Shown here one piece after another: positions 8,987 to 16,779 of a DNA stretch of 59,146 bases (position 1 is its first letter; each line of letters opens with the position of its first letter). Below the pieces are notes generated by a model. It had not been told where the DNA came from. It saw nothing but the letters and a program-made list of their open reading frames with translations, and did not search any database. The stretch spans positions 1-59,146 of the forward strand of contig VGBN01000002.1 in NCBI GenBank assembly GCA_016870455.1, given 5' to 3'. The stretch is from Actinomycetota bacterium (GTDB taxonomy: Bacteria > Actinomycetota > Actinomycetes > Nanopelagicales > Nanopelagicaceae). Position numbers and translations under genes: made by a program.

Positions 8987-10167
8987 GTAATTCATCAATT
9001 ACTAACAGAGGATCTGGTTTATTAATTAGGCCAGAGCTTCCCTATTACCTAATTATCTGGAGCACAGTATTTTTATCTGGCCTAGGGCTCATCATGGTCT
9101 TATCTGCCTCAACAGTTATATCTTTAGAGGAGAATGGGAATGCCTACACAATATTTATTCGGCAATTAACCTTTCTTGTCATTGGCTCTTTTGCCTTCTT
9201 TTGGGCATTTCGAGTTCATGGAAGTGTCTGGCCAAAGATAGCTAGATATGCACTGAGCATTTCGATCATAATTTTACTTCTTCCATTTATACCAGGGCTT
9301 GGTAAAAACATAAGTGGAAACCGAAGTTGGATTGAGATTGCAGGCTTTACGCTCCAACCATCGGAGTTTGCTAAGTTGCTTTTGATTCTTTGGTGCGCTC
9401 TGCAGCTTAGAAAAATTGGTGATGTGGCCGCACTTGGTTCAACTGGCAAGATGTTGCTGCCAGGCTTGTTTTTAGTTGAAATTCTTATAATTTTAGAGCG
9501 AGACCTAGGAACAGCGTTATTGGTTTTAATAATCTTTATTGGAATACTTTTTATCTCCGGTGCACCACTTAAGTATTTCATTGGAGTGGGAATAGGCTCA
9601 GTAATAGTGGGCGGGGCTTTTGTTTTAAGCAGCACCTATCGAATGAATAGATTTGTTGCTTTATTTGATCCTTTTGATGAGCGAGTTTATAAATTTGCCG
9701 GCTGGCAACCAGCGCACAGCATCATGGGTCTTGCAAGTGGTGGAGTTTGGGGAAGTGGTTTAGGAGCTAGTAAACAAAAGTGGTCTAATTTAGCTGCTGC
9801 CCATACTGATTTTATCTTCTCAGTAATTGGCGAGGAGTTAGGGCTTCTGGGAACACTGATGGTCCTAGCACTGTATGCCGCTTTGATTTACTCAATTTTA
9901 AGAGTTGCGCTAAGAACTAAGGATAATTTCTCTAGATACGCCTGTGCTGGAATAGCTTGTTGGTTTATTGCTCAGATTGCAGTCAATATAGGTTCGGTGA
10001 CCTCACTACTACCGGTTATTGGCGTTACTTTGCCACTTATCTCCTATGGCGGATCTTCACTATTGGCTAATTTGATTGCACTTGGCTTTGTATTAGGTGT
10101 TGCTCGGCGAACACCAGAGGTTTCAGAGGGCATAAAGCAAAGTCGGATGCGAAAATTAAGCCAGTGA
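8983..10167 (+). CDS. ftsW: Septal peptidoglycan glycosyltransferase FtsW (SEDS family)
   Basis: FtsW polymerises lipid II in the septum together with FtsI. The 394-residue protein has about ten membrane helices and SEDS signatures, including GNRSWIEIAGFTLQPSEFAK (near 105-125) and GVTLPLISYGGSS near the C-terminus. The best start is TTG 8983, which overlaps the murD stop as TTGA. Its position between murD and murG is typical. A short basic cytoplasmic tail ends the protein. FtsW rather than RodA is chosen because of the dcw context. Confidence 0.95.
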   Translation: MSNSSITNRGSGLLIRPELPYYLIIWSTVFLSGLGLIMVLSASTVISLEENGNAYTIFIRQLTFLVIGSFAFFWAFRVHGSVWPKIARYALSISIIILLLPFIPGLGKNISGNRSWIEIAGFTLQPSEFAKLLLILWCALQLRKIGDVAALGSTGKMLLPGLFLVEILIILERDLGTALLVLIIFIGILFISGAPLKYFIGVGIGSVIVGGAFVLSSTYRMNRFVALFDPFDERVYKFAGWQPAHSIMGLASGGVWGSGLGASKQKWSNLAAAHTDFIFSVIGEELGLLGTLMVLALYAALIYSILRVALRTKDNFSRYACAGIACWFIAQIAVNIGSVTSLLPVIGVTLPLISYGGSSLLANLIALGFVLGVARRTPEVSEGIKQSRMRKLSQ

Positions 10168-11255
10168 GTACAAAAATATTGTTTGCTGGTGGCGGCACTG
10201 CTGGTCATGTTGAGCCAGCATTAGCGGTAGCTACCTGGTTGAAAAACGCTAAGCCCACCTGGAGTTTAACCTTTGTTGGCACAAAGAGCGGCTTAGAGAA
10301 TCAGCTTGTACCAAAAGCAGGTTTTGATCTCATTCATATTCCTAAAGTTTTGATGCCACGTCAATTTACTCCAATAACTTTGATTTGGCCTTTTCAGATA
10401 ATTATTGCCACCTTTAAAGCTATAAAAATATGTCGAGATGCTGATTTAGTTATCGGATTTGGCGGGTACGCCTGTCCACCTATCTATCTAGCCGCAGCGC
10501 TGCTACGCAAACCAATATTTATTCATGAAGCAAATGCCATCCCGGGCTGGGCAAATCGACTGGGAGCAGTTTTTTCCGATCAGATATTTATTGCATTTCC
10601 ACGGACCTTAAAAAAATTAGGTAGGTGGCGAACGGCTGAGCTCAGTGGTATGCCAATCAAAGCGGAGATTATTGCTGCTGCCCACCTTTCAGCTGATGAA
10701 TCATTAAAAATTAGAAATGCTCAATTAGAAAAGTGGAATTTATCTATATCCAAGCCAACAATTCTGGTATTTGGGGGATCGCAAGGGTCTAGACATATCA
10801 ATGAGGCGATCTTGCAATCCCTATCGGTATTTACAGAGAAAGGTTTGCAGGTAGTCCACTCAGTTGGTCGCAGCAATGCCTTACCGACCTCTACTGAGAA
10901 TTATCTGCCACTTTCTTATATAGATGATATGTCATCGGCATACCATGCAGCAGACTTGGTAATTGCTAGAAGTGGGGCTCTGACCTGCGCTGAGTTGGCT
11001 GCGGTAGGAAAGTTTGCAATTTTGATTCCACTTCCAATTGGTAACGGTGAGCAATCTGCCAATGCATTTGATCTGCAATCTGCTGGGGCTGCTGAGTTAG
11101 TAGCTGATGACAAATTCAACGCAGATTGGCTGATTAGTAATTGGGATGAAATATGGTCAAAAGCCAGAAATTACAAACCTGTTAGTAGGGATCAATTTTC
11201 GGCAAGTGAGGTAATTGGTAGCGCAATTATCAAGCAGATTGATGGTAATAAATGA
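10164..11255 (+). CDS. murG: UDP-GlcNAc:lipid I N-acetylglucosaminyltransferase MurG
   Basis: MurG is the membrane-associated GT28 enzyme that adds GlcNAc to lipid I, giving lipid II. The N-terminal GGGTAGHVEPALAVA loop is the lipid-phosphate site, and the C-terminal half has FGGSQGSRHIN and the sugar-nucleotide block ARSGALTCAELAA. The 363-residue length is usual. It starts at GTG 10164, overlapping the ftsW stop as GTGA, and ends by ATGA overlap with murC. Confidence 0.96.
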   Translation: MSTKILFAGGGTAGHVEPALAVATWLKNAKPTWSLTFVGTKSGLENQLVPKAGFDLIHIPKVLMPRQFTPITLIWPFQIIIATFKAIKICRDADLVIGFGGYACPPIYLAAALLRKPIFIHEANAIPGWANRLGAVFSDQIFIAFPRTLKKLGRWRTAELSGMPIKAEIIAAAHLSADESLKIRNAQLEKWNLSISKPTILVFGGSQGSRHINEAILQSLSVFTEKGLQVVHSVGRSNALPTSTENYLPLSYIDDMSSAYHAADLVIARSGALTCAELAAVGKFAILIPLPIGNGEQSANAFDLQSAGAAELVADDKFNADWLISNWDEIWSKARNYKPVSRDQFSASEVIGSAIIKQIDGNK

Positions 11256-12655
11256 GCGATCATATTGATTACTCAATAGCCCAGTTGGCTAAGTTAAACA
11301 TTCACTTCATTGGTGTAGGTGGAGCTGGAATGAGTGGAATTGCTCGAATCATGTTGGCAAAAGGCTTTTCAATCTCAGGCTCTGATAAGGCTGATTCAGC
11401 GATGCTTACCTCACTTTCTGCCTTAGGTGCCAAAATTTTTATCGGCCATGCAGCTGAAAATTTAGGAAGTGCCCAGATAGTTATTGTTTCCTCTGCCATT
11501 AGTGAGAGCAATTCCGAGTTAATTGCTGCCAAGGCGAAAGGTCTACCAGTAATTGCTAGGGCTAGAGCTTTGGCATGGCTGATGTCAGAATCAACCTCAG
11601 TGGCGGTTGCTGGCACTCATGGCAAAACCACAACAACTGCGATGCTAACGGTGGCGCTACAAACCGCTGGCTTGGACCCATCATTTGCAATTGGTGGCAC
11701 TATTAACACTGCAGGCACCAATGCACATAGTGGAAGTGGCTCAATATTTGTCGCAGAAGCAGATGAATCTGACGGCTCATTTTTAGCTTATCGGCCAACT
11801 GGTGCAATTATTACCAACATTGAGCTAGATCATGTGGACCACTTTGCAAATGAAGATGAAGTTTTTGCCGTATTTGAACAATTCGTAGGCTCAATCAAGC
11901 AGGGTGGCTTTCTAGTGGCATGCGGAGATGATGCCGGCGTAAATCGTTTACTAAAGCAAATTAAAAGAGATGATTTAACAATTCACCTTTACGGCAAAGG
12001 TGCAAACAATGATTTTAAGGTAGATAAACTTCACCTAGCACCCAAAAGTTCATCGGCGGTGGTTTCTAGTACGGGTCGTCGAATCGGTGAATTGAAATTA
12101 GCGGTTGCAGGAGAGCACAATTTGTTAAACGCTCTAGCTGCTTTTGCCGCTGCCACTGCTCTAGGAGCAGCAGAGACCAAGCTGTTTGATGGGTTAAGTA
12201 GCTTTACAGGTACAAAACGTAGATTTGAATTAAAGGGCGAAGTAGATGGCGTAAAGGTGGTTGATGATTATGGCCATCACCCAACAGAAATAAAGGTCAC
12301 ATTAACAACTGCTCGAAATTTGGCCCAAGCAGGCAGGGTGCTTGTGATCTTTCAACCACATAGATACTCCAGAACGGCGGCATTTGCCCAACAGTTCTCA
12401 ACCTCTTTGCAGTTGGCAGATTTCACATTTTTACTTGAGGTATATGCAGCAAGTGAAAAACCGTTGCCTGGAATCTCCTCTCTGTTGATCTCCAAGCAGA
12501 TGAGTTCAACTAAGGTGAAATTTGAACCCTCCATGGTTGAGGTAGTTAATGAGGTTTCAGTGATGGCAAAACCGGGGGATGTAATCCTTACCCTAGGAGC
12601 TGGTGATGTAAGTTCACTGGGTGAGCCAATTTTGCAAGCTTTGGCAAATCGTTAA
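11252..12655 (+). CDS. murC: UDP-MurNAc:L-alanine ligase MurC
   Basis: MurC commits UDP-MurNAc to stem-peptide synthesis by adding L-alanine. The sequence has the N-terminal IHFIGVGGAGMSGIA nucleotide fold, the ATP loop GTHGKTTTTAM near 123-133, and VVDDYGHHPTEI and FQPHRYSRT blocks of the third domain. It is 467 residues. The start overlaps murG by ATGA. Its TAA stop forms the first three bases of a TAACCT box five bases before the ftsQ start. Confidence 0.96.
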   Translation: MSDHIDYSIAQLAKLNIHFIGVGGAGMSGIARIMLAKGFSISGSDKADSAMLTSLSALGAKIFIGHAAENLGSAQIVIVSSAISESNSELIAAKAKGLPVIARARALAWLMSESTSVAVAGTHGKTTTTAMLTVALQTAGLDPSFAIGGTINTAGTNAHSGSGSIFVAEADESDGSFLAYRPTGAIITNIELDHVDHFANEDEVFAVFEQFVGSIKQGGFLVACGDDAGVNRLLKQIKRDDLTIHLYGKGANNDFKVDKLHLAPKSSSAVVSSTGRRIGELKLAVAGEHNLLNALAAFAAATALGAAETKLFDGLSSFTGTKRRFELKGEVDGVKVVDDYGHHPTEIKVTLTTARNLAQAGRVLVIFQPHRYSRTAAFAQQFSTSLQLADFTFLLEVYAASEKPLPGISSLLISKQMSSTKVKFEPSMVEVVNEVSVMAKPGDVILTLGAGDVSSLGEPILQALANR

Positions 12656-12658
12656 CCT
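12653..12658 (+). promoter_or_regulatory. Putative -10 box (TAACCT) for a leaderless ftsQ transcript
   Basis: TAACCT fits the actinobacterial TANNNT consensus and ends five bases before the ftsQ ATG at 12664. Its first three bases are the murC stop codon. ftsQ has no Shine-Dalgarno, which fits a leaderless start. Single-site evidence is weak; the same arrangement recurs in the window. Confidence 0.35.
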
Positions 12659-12663
12659 AATTT

Positions 12664-13395
12664 ATGTCAGAGGGATTTAAAAAAAGATACAAACGAGCAG
12701 TTGTTACATTAGCACTCTTGATCTGCACTGCTGGTTTGGCTTACTTGCTTGGCTGGTCATCAGCTTTGACAGTTAAAGAGGTCAAAATCGAGGGAAGTCC
12801 TGAAAAATCTTTGCTCTTAGCCAAGTTAAATTCTCAATCAATCGCTCCTACAGTGGGTCAGCAACTAGCTAGGGTAAATCTGCGATCCATCGAACGGGTT
12901 TTATCTCAATCAGATTGGATTGCAAATGTGGAGGTTTCTCGAGATTGGATTAAGGGAGGAATCAAGATCCAGATAATGGAGCGGAGTGCAATTGCCAGAG
13001 CACTTATTGAGCAAAACAAGATTGTCAACTTTGATGCGCAAGGTGTTTTATTCACCCCAACCTCAGATAATCAAAAAAAATATCAAGACCAACTTCCCCT
13101 GATATCTAGCGCCAATAACTCAAAAACCGATCTTGCAAATGTGGCGATGTTGCTGCGCCAGATGCCGGCTGATTTAGCCTATCTAATTGAAAATCTAGAC
13201 CAAATATCGATCACTAGTAGTGGCCTGATTTTAATGAACACCACAATTGATGCCCGGCCACTTCGCATAAATTGGGGCATGATTGATCAAATAGATCAAA
13301 AATTTGAAGTATTGGCAGCGCTTCTAGAATTGCCGGAAAATAAGGATATTTCGCAGGTTGATTTATCTCAGCCCAATGCCCCCATCGTGAAATAG
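12664..13395 (+). CDS. ftsQ: FtsQ/DivIB divisome protein with POTRA domain
   Basis: FtsQ is a bitopic protein that helps assemble the FtsQLB complex. The 243 residues have a basic N-terminus, one membrane helix at about 13-31, then a POTRA domain beginning VKEVKIEGSPE and an FtsQ-type block (WIANVEVSRDW). It ends with a beta-rich C-terminal domain, as in other actinobacterial FtsQ proteins. It lies between murC and ftsZ with no ftsA, as usual for Actinobacteria. It is the last gene before a 188-base gap that probably contains the ftsZ promoter. Confidence 0.92.
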   Translation: MSEGFKKRYKRAVVTLALLICTAGLAYLLGWSSALTVKEVKIEGSPEKSLLLAKLNSQSIAPTVGQQLARVNLRSIERVLSQSDWIANVEVSRDWIKGGIKIQIMERSAIARALIEQNKIVNFDAQGVLFTPTSDNQKKYQDQLPLISSANNSKTDLANVAMLLRQMPADLAYLIENLDQISITSSGLILMNTTIDARPLRINWGMIDQIDQKFEVLAALLELPENKDISQVDLSQPNAPIVK

Positions 13396-13460
13396 CTGTA
13401 TTTACCAAGCAATTTAATTGATTGATTTATTGGATGTTTTTCTAGAAATTTGACCAGAAT

Positions 13461-13540
13461 ATTTACCGTAGTAAATGTCGTGTCGGTGTTTGATTGCACT
13501 GCCAGTAGTGCCTAGTTTTACACAATCAGAAACGTATAAC
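13461..13540 (+). promoter_or_regulatory. ftsZ promoter region with two short palindromes
   Basis: The ftsQ-ftsZ gap holds a perfect 6-bp inverted repeat, ATTTAC-CGTA-GTAAAT (13461-13476), and a second, GCACT...AGTGC (13496-13511). TATAAC at 13535-13540 is a plausible -10 that would give a leader of about 35-40 bases before GTG 13584; no convincing -35 is seen at the standard distance. The first palindrome has the look of an operator. Promoter placement is inference. Confidence 0.35.
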
Positions 13541-13583
13541 CTTAACTCTCAAGTTGAGATTTAGGGCTAGGGAAGAGGCAAAA

Positions 13584-14723
13584 GTGGCGACACCGCAGAA
13601 TTACCTTGCTGTTATCAAAGTAGTTGGTATCGGCGGCGGCGGTGTAAATGCTGTTAACCGAATGATCGATGTCGGATTAAAAGGTGTGGAGTTCATTGCA
13701 ATAAATACTGACGCACAAGCATTGCTGATGTCAGATGCAGATGTGAAATTAGATATTGGTAGAAAGTTAACAAGAGGTTTAGGCGCAGGTGCTGCACCAG
13801 AGATTGGTCGCCAAGCAGCCTTAGATCATATTGATGAGATTGAAGAAGTATTACGTGGTGCAGATATGGTGTTTGTAACTGCTGGCGAAGGTGGCGGCAC
13901 TGGTACCGGTGGTGCTCCAATAGTTGCCAAGGTTGCTAAAGATTTGGGTGCTCTCACAGTTGGTGTTGTTACTAAACCATTTACATTTGAAGGAAAGCGC
14001 AGAACTGCACAAGCAGATGAAGGTATCGAAAATTTGCGAGGTGAGGTTGATACCTTAATCGTAATTCCTAATGATCGATTGTTGGCAATATCAGATCGCT
14101 CAATCTCGGCACTTGAAGCTTTTAAAACTGCCGACCAAGTTTTGTTATCAGGAGTTCAGGGAATTACCGATTTGATAACAACTCCTGGTCTGATAAATCT
14201 AGATTTTGCAGATGTTAAAAGTGTCATGGACGGTGCTGGATCGGCGCTGATGGGAATTGGCTCTGCGCGAGGTGAGGCTCGCTCTATTCGAGCAGCTGAG
14301 TTGGCGATATCTAGTCCATTGTTAGAGGCCTCAATTGATGGTGCTCACGGAGTCTTGTTATCAATTGCAGGTGGATCAGATCTTGGTTTATTTGAAATCT
14401 CCGAGGCGGCTGAATTGGTGGCAAAGTCAGCCCACCCTGATGCCAACATTATTTATGGAACTGTAATTGATGATGCCTTAGGTGATGAGGTTCGAGTAAC
14501 TGTGATTGCAGCTGGCTTTGAGGGTGGCCAACCAAAGCGGGTTGTGACACCAGTGATTGATGCCGCTGCCTTAAATGGTGAGGCAGATCCAATTGCAGCT
14601 AATGATCCATTAGCGGTTGCACTTGATTTAAATGTTGGGCAGTCAGAGCGTCCTCGCAAGCGCATTACATTTGAAGACCTAGTTGCAGAAGATGAGATCG
14701 ATATACCTGATTTCATGCGGTAG
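13584..14723 (+). CDS. ftsZ: Cell division GTPase FtsZ
   Basis: FtsZ is the tubulin-like GTPase that forms the Z-ring. The start is GTG 13584, preceded by GGAAGAGG (13571-13578) and giving the typical N-terminus [20 protein letters not shown]; the longer open frame from 13554 lacks support. The tubulin signature GGGTGTG is at 103-109, and the T7 loop block [11 protein letters not shown] is present. The C-terminus ends DIPDFMR, the conserved tail peptide that binds partners such as SepF. It has 379 residues. The neighbours pgeF-yggS-sepF-yggT follow the actinobacterial order. Confidence 0.97.
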   Translation: MATPQNYLAVIKVVGIGGGGVNAVNRMIDVGLKGVEFIAINTDAQALLMSDADVKLDIGRKLTRGLGAGAAPEIGRQAALDHIDEIEEVLRGADMVFVTAGEGGGTGTGGAPIVAKVAKDLGALTVGVVTKPFTFEGKRRTAQADEGIENLRGEVDTLIVIPNDRLLAISDRSISALEAFKTADQVLLSGVQGITDLITTPGLINLDFADVKSVMDGAGSALMGIGSARGEARSIRAAELAISSPLLEASIDGAHGVLLSIAGGSDLGLFEISEAAELVAKSAHPDANIIYGTVIDDALGDEVRVTVIAAGFEGGQPKRVVTPVIDAAALNGEADPIAANDPLAVALDLNVGQSERPRKRITFEDLVAEDEIDIPDFMR

Positions 14724-14731
14724 TAGCCAAA

Positions 14732-15334
14732 GTGGCTCGACTGCTTTTTACCTCTAGGAATTTTGGCTCGCTAGCAGACCCAAGCCCCCATCAAAATCTT
14801 GCGCAATTAACAAAGTTGATTGGTAAGCCAATCCAGATAATGAATCAGGTTCATGGCAACCAGGTTGTTGTAGTTAATGAGCCAACTCAGGTGCCAGAAG
14901 CTGATGGATTAGTTACTGCCAATAAGGATCTGGCCTTGGCTGTTCGGGTTGCAGATTGCCTACCCCTATTGATGTACTCTGAAAATGTTGTCGCCGCAGT
15001 TCATGTTGGTCGAAAGGGATTGGTAAATAAAGTGTCGAGATACGCTTTTGATCAGATGAAAGCACTCGGGGCAGGACAAATTAGGGCAGTGGTTGGTCCA
15101 CATATTTGCGCAAGCTGTTATGAGGTTGGACCAGAGTTGTATGCACAAATTTCCAAATCTAATCCAGCAACAGCTGTGAAAGTAAATTATTTAGATCTGT
15201 ATGCAGGATTGGTCGAACAATTGCCCGAGGTTGGTTTAAGTAATCTGCATCTTTGCACCAAGGAGTTACCTGATTACTTTTCACACCGCGCCAGCGGAGA
15301 ACTCGGCCGGCAGGTGGGGGTGATTAGCCTTTGA
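14732..15334 (+). CDS. pgeF: Peptidoglycan editing factor PgeF (YfiH, laccase-like domain)
   Basis: YfiH/PgeF proteins hydrolyse mis-incorporated peptidoglycan precursors such as UDP-MurNAc-L-Ser; earlier they were labelled polyphenol oxidases. The 200-residue sequence shows the metal-site elements: QVHGNQV, RVADCLPLL, AAVHVGRKG and GPHICASCYEVG. The start is GTG 14732, eight bases after the ftsZ stop. It is slightly shorter than the usual 230-250 residues. It overlaps yggS by four bases (TTGA). Confidence 0.88.
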   Translation: MARLLFTSRNFGSLADPSPHQNLAQLTKLIGKPIQIMNQVHGNQVVVVNEPTQVPEADGLVTANKDLALAVRVADCLPLLMYSENVVAAVHVGRKGLVNKVSRYAFDQMKALGAGQIRAVVGPHICASCYEVGPELYAQISKSNPATAVKVNYLDLYAGLVEQLPEVGLSNLHLCTKELPDYFSHRASGELGRQVGVISL

Positions 15335-16017
15335 ATCGAATCGATGAGATATCTAAAAACCTATCTGATGTAAGAGAGAAAATCTCATCAGCTGCTATTA
15401 AAGCAGGTCGAGCGCCGGCTGAAATTACCTTGATTGCAGTTACTAAAACATTTCCAACTTTAGATTTACAGATTCTTTATGAATTAGGTTTAAGAGAGTT
15501 TGGTGAAAACCGTGACCAAGAGGCAGCTAAGAAGGTAGAGCTGTTGCCGTCCGATATCACCTGGCATTTTCAGGGGGGAATTCAAAGCAATAAGTTGAAA
15601 TCAATATGTAGTTGGGCATCAGTGATTCACTCTGTGGATCGGTACCGCTATGCCCAAAAAATATCTGAGTGCTCTAACGAAAAAGAGATGAAAATTTTTA
15701 TTCAAGTATCACTAGATGAACCAGTTGAATCTCGAGGTGGAGTAGACCCAAAAAAATTAATCGATCTTGCTGAGCAAATTTCGCTGCTGCCAAACATTTC
15801 AATAATGGGATTAATGGCTGTGGCCCCGGTGGACCAACCGCCAGAGCCTGCCCTTGCTCGTTTACAGCAGATAGATCAAGATTTTAAATCCCGTTTTAAA
15901 GAGGCCAAATATCTCTCAGCTGGCATGAGTGGCGACTATGAAACAGCGATTTCATATGGAGCGACACATCTAAGAATTGGCAGTTCAATACTCGGTAATC
16001 GATCCCTGATCAAATAG
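15331..16017 (+). CDS. yggS: PLP homeostasis protein, YggS/ProSC family
   Basis: This is a small single-domain fold III PLP protein that holds pyridoxal phosphate on a lysine in the block ITLIAVTKTFP (near residue 37). Family members control vitamin B6 levels and amino acid balance and are not known to be enzymes. Other family blocks are FGENRDQEA, WHFQGGIQSNK and GMSGDYETAI. It has 228 residues and starts at TTG 15331 by TTGA overlap with pgeF. Its TAG stop doubles as the first half of a TAGATT box in front of sepF. Confidence 0.92.
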   Translation: MNRIDEISKNLSDVREKISSAAIKAGRAPAEITLIAVTKTFPTLDLQILYELGLREFGENRDQEAAKKVELLPSDITWHFQGGIQSNKLKSICSWASVIHSVDRYRYAQKISECSNEKEMKIFIQVSLDEPVESRGGVDPKKLIDLAEQISLLPNISIMGLMAVAPVDQPPEPALARLQQIDQDFKSRFKEAKYLSAGMSGDYETAISYGATHLRIGSSILGNRSLIK

Positions 16018-16020
16018 ATT
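16015..16020 (+). promoter_or_regulatory. Putative -10 box (TAGATT) for a leaderless sepF transcript
   Basis: TAGATT lies exactly six bases before the sepF ATG at 16027, and its first three bases are the yggS stop codon. There is no Shine-Dalgarno before sepF. Confidence 0.45.
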
Positions 16021-16026
16021 TGAGCC

Positions 16027-16479
16027 ATGGCTAGTGCATTTAAGCGGGTTGCCGGTTACCTCGGTCTGATGGATGAGGAAGAGATTGACCATGGCAACAA
16101 CCAGACCACAGAGCGTGCACCTCGTTTAGTTAGATCAACCTCTAAGGTTGGTGCAAAATCAAATGTTGAGCTTTTACCTCACACTGACAGTAATAAGACC
16201 ATGGATCACATTATTTCTTTGACGCCACGAACATATAGCGAGGCAAGATTAATTGGTGAACATTACCGCCAGGGTAAGCCAGTGATCATGAACCTAAGTG
16301 ACATGGAGGAGAGTGAACGTAAGAGGTTAGTTGATTTTGCATCTGGATTGGTTTTTGGACATCATGGCAGTATCGAACGTGTAACTCCAAAGGTGTTTTT
16401 ACTTACCCCGCCAAATGTTTCGGTAAGTGTTGAGGATAAGAATTCAGCAGCGCAGGCAAGTTTTTTTAATCAAAGCTAA
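16027..16479 (+). CDS. sepF: Cell division protein SepF
   Basis: SepF anchors FtsZ to the membrane in bacteria lacking FtsA. The 150 residues begin with an amphipathic N-terminal helix (ASAFKRVAGYLGLMD), then an acidic linker and a SepF core from about residue 60 with the blocks ITPRTYSEA-like SLTPRTYSEA, GKPVIMNLSDM and RLVDFASGLVFG. The last segment (near 110-150) carries the GSIERVTPKVFLLTP strand. Placement after ftsZ-pgeF-yggS and before yggT is standard. Confidence 0.94.
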   Translation: MASAFKRVAGYLGLMDEEEIDHGNNQTTERAPRLVRSTSKVGAKSNVELLPHTDSNKTMDHIISLTPRTYSEARLIGEHYRQGKPVIMNLSDMEESERKRLVDFASGLVFGHHGSIERVTPKVFLLTPPNVSVSVEDKNSAAQASFFNQS

Positions 16480-16494
16480 CCAGCGTTTTAACTT

Positions 16495-16779
16495 ATGTCT
16501 TCCATACAAAATGCAATTTATTGGTTATTAAATCTTTTTTTAATTGCACTCATTGGTCGTTTAATTCTTGATTACATTCGAATATTTAAGCCTGATTTTA
16601 GACCAAGAGGTGTGGTGTTGGCGTTAGCAGAGTTGATCTACTCTGTAACTGATAAACCTCTTAGTTATGTTCGGCAATTTGTTCCACCCTTAAGGCTTGG
16701 CGGTATTGCGTTAGATCTATCTTTCATAGTGGTGTTTTTTGTTGTGCAGTTGTTAATGCGACTAGTTGTCGTACTTTAG
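16495..16779 (+). CDS. YggT family membrane protein
   Basis: YggT proteins are small membrane proteins of uncertain function, linked to osmotic tolerance or division because of their genomic position. The 94 residues have two hydrophobic segments (about 5-28 and 70-94) around a conserved RFVPPLRLGGIALDLS-like loop (QFVPPLRLGGIALDLS). The stop overlaps the ileS stop of the other strand by two bases, so no terminator fits between them. In relatives divIVA follows here; none is present in this window. Confidence 0.85.
   Translation: MSSIQNAIYWLLNLFLIALIGRLILDYIRIFKPDFRPRGVVLALAELIYSVTDKPLSYVRQFVPPLRLGGIALDLSFIVVFFVVQLLMRLVVVL

Noticed and set aside
9216-9635. Minus-strand 139-codon open frame opposite ftsW
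   Set aside because: It lies wholly within a clear ftsW and shows no family features.
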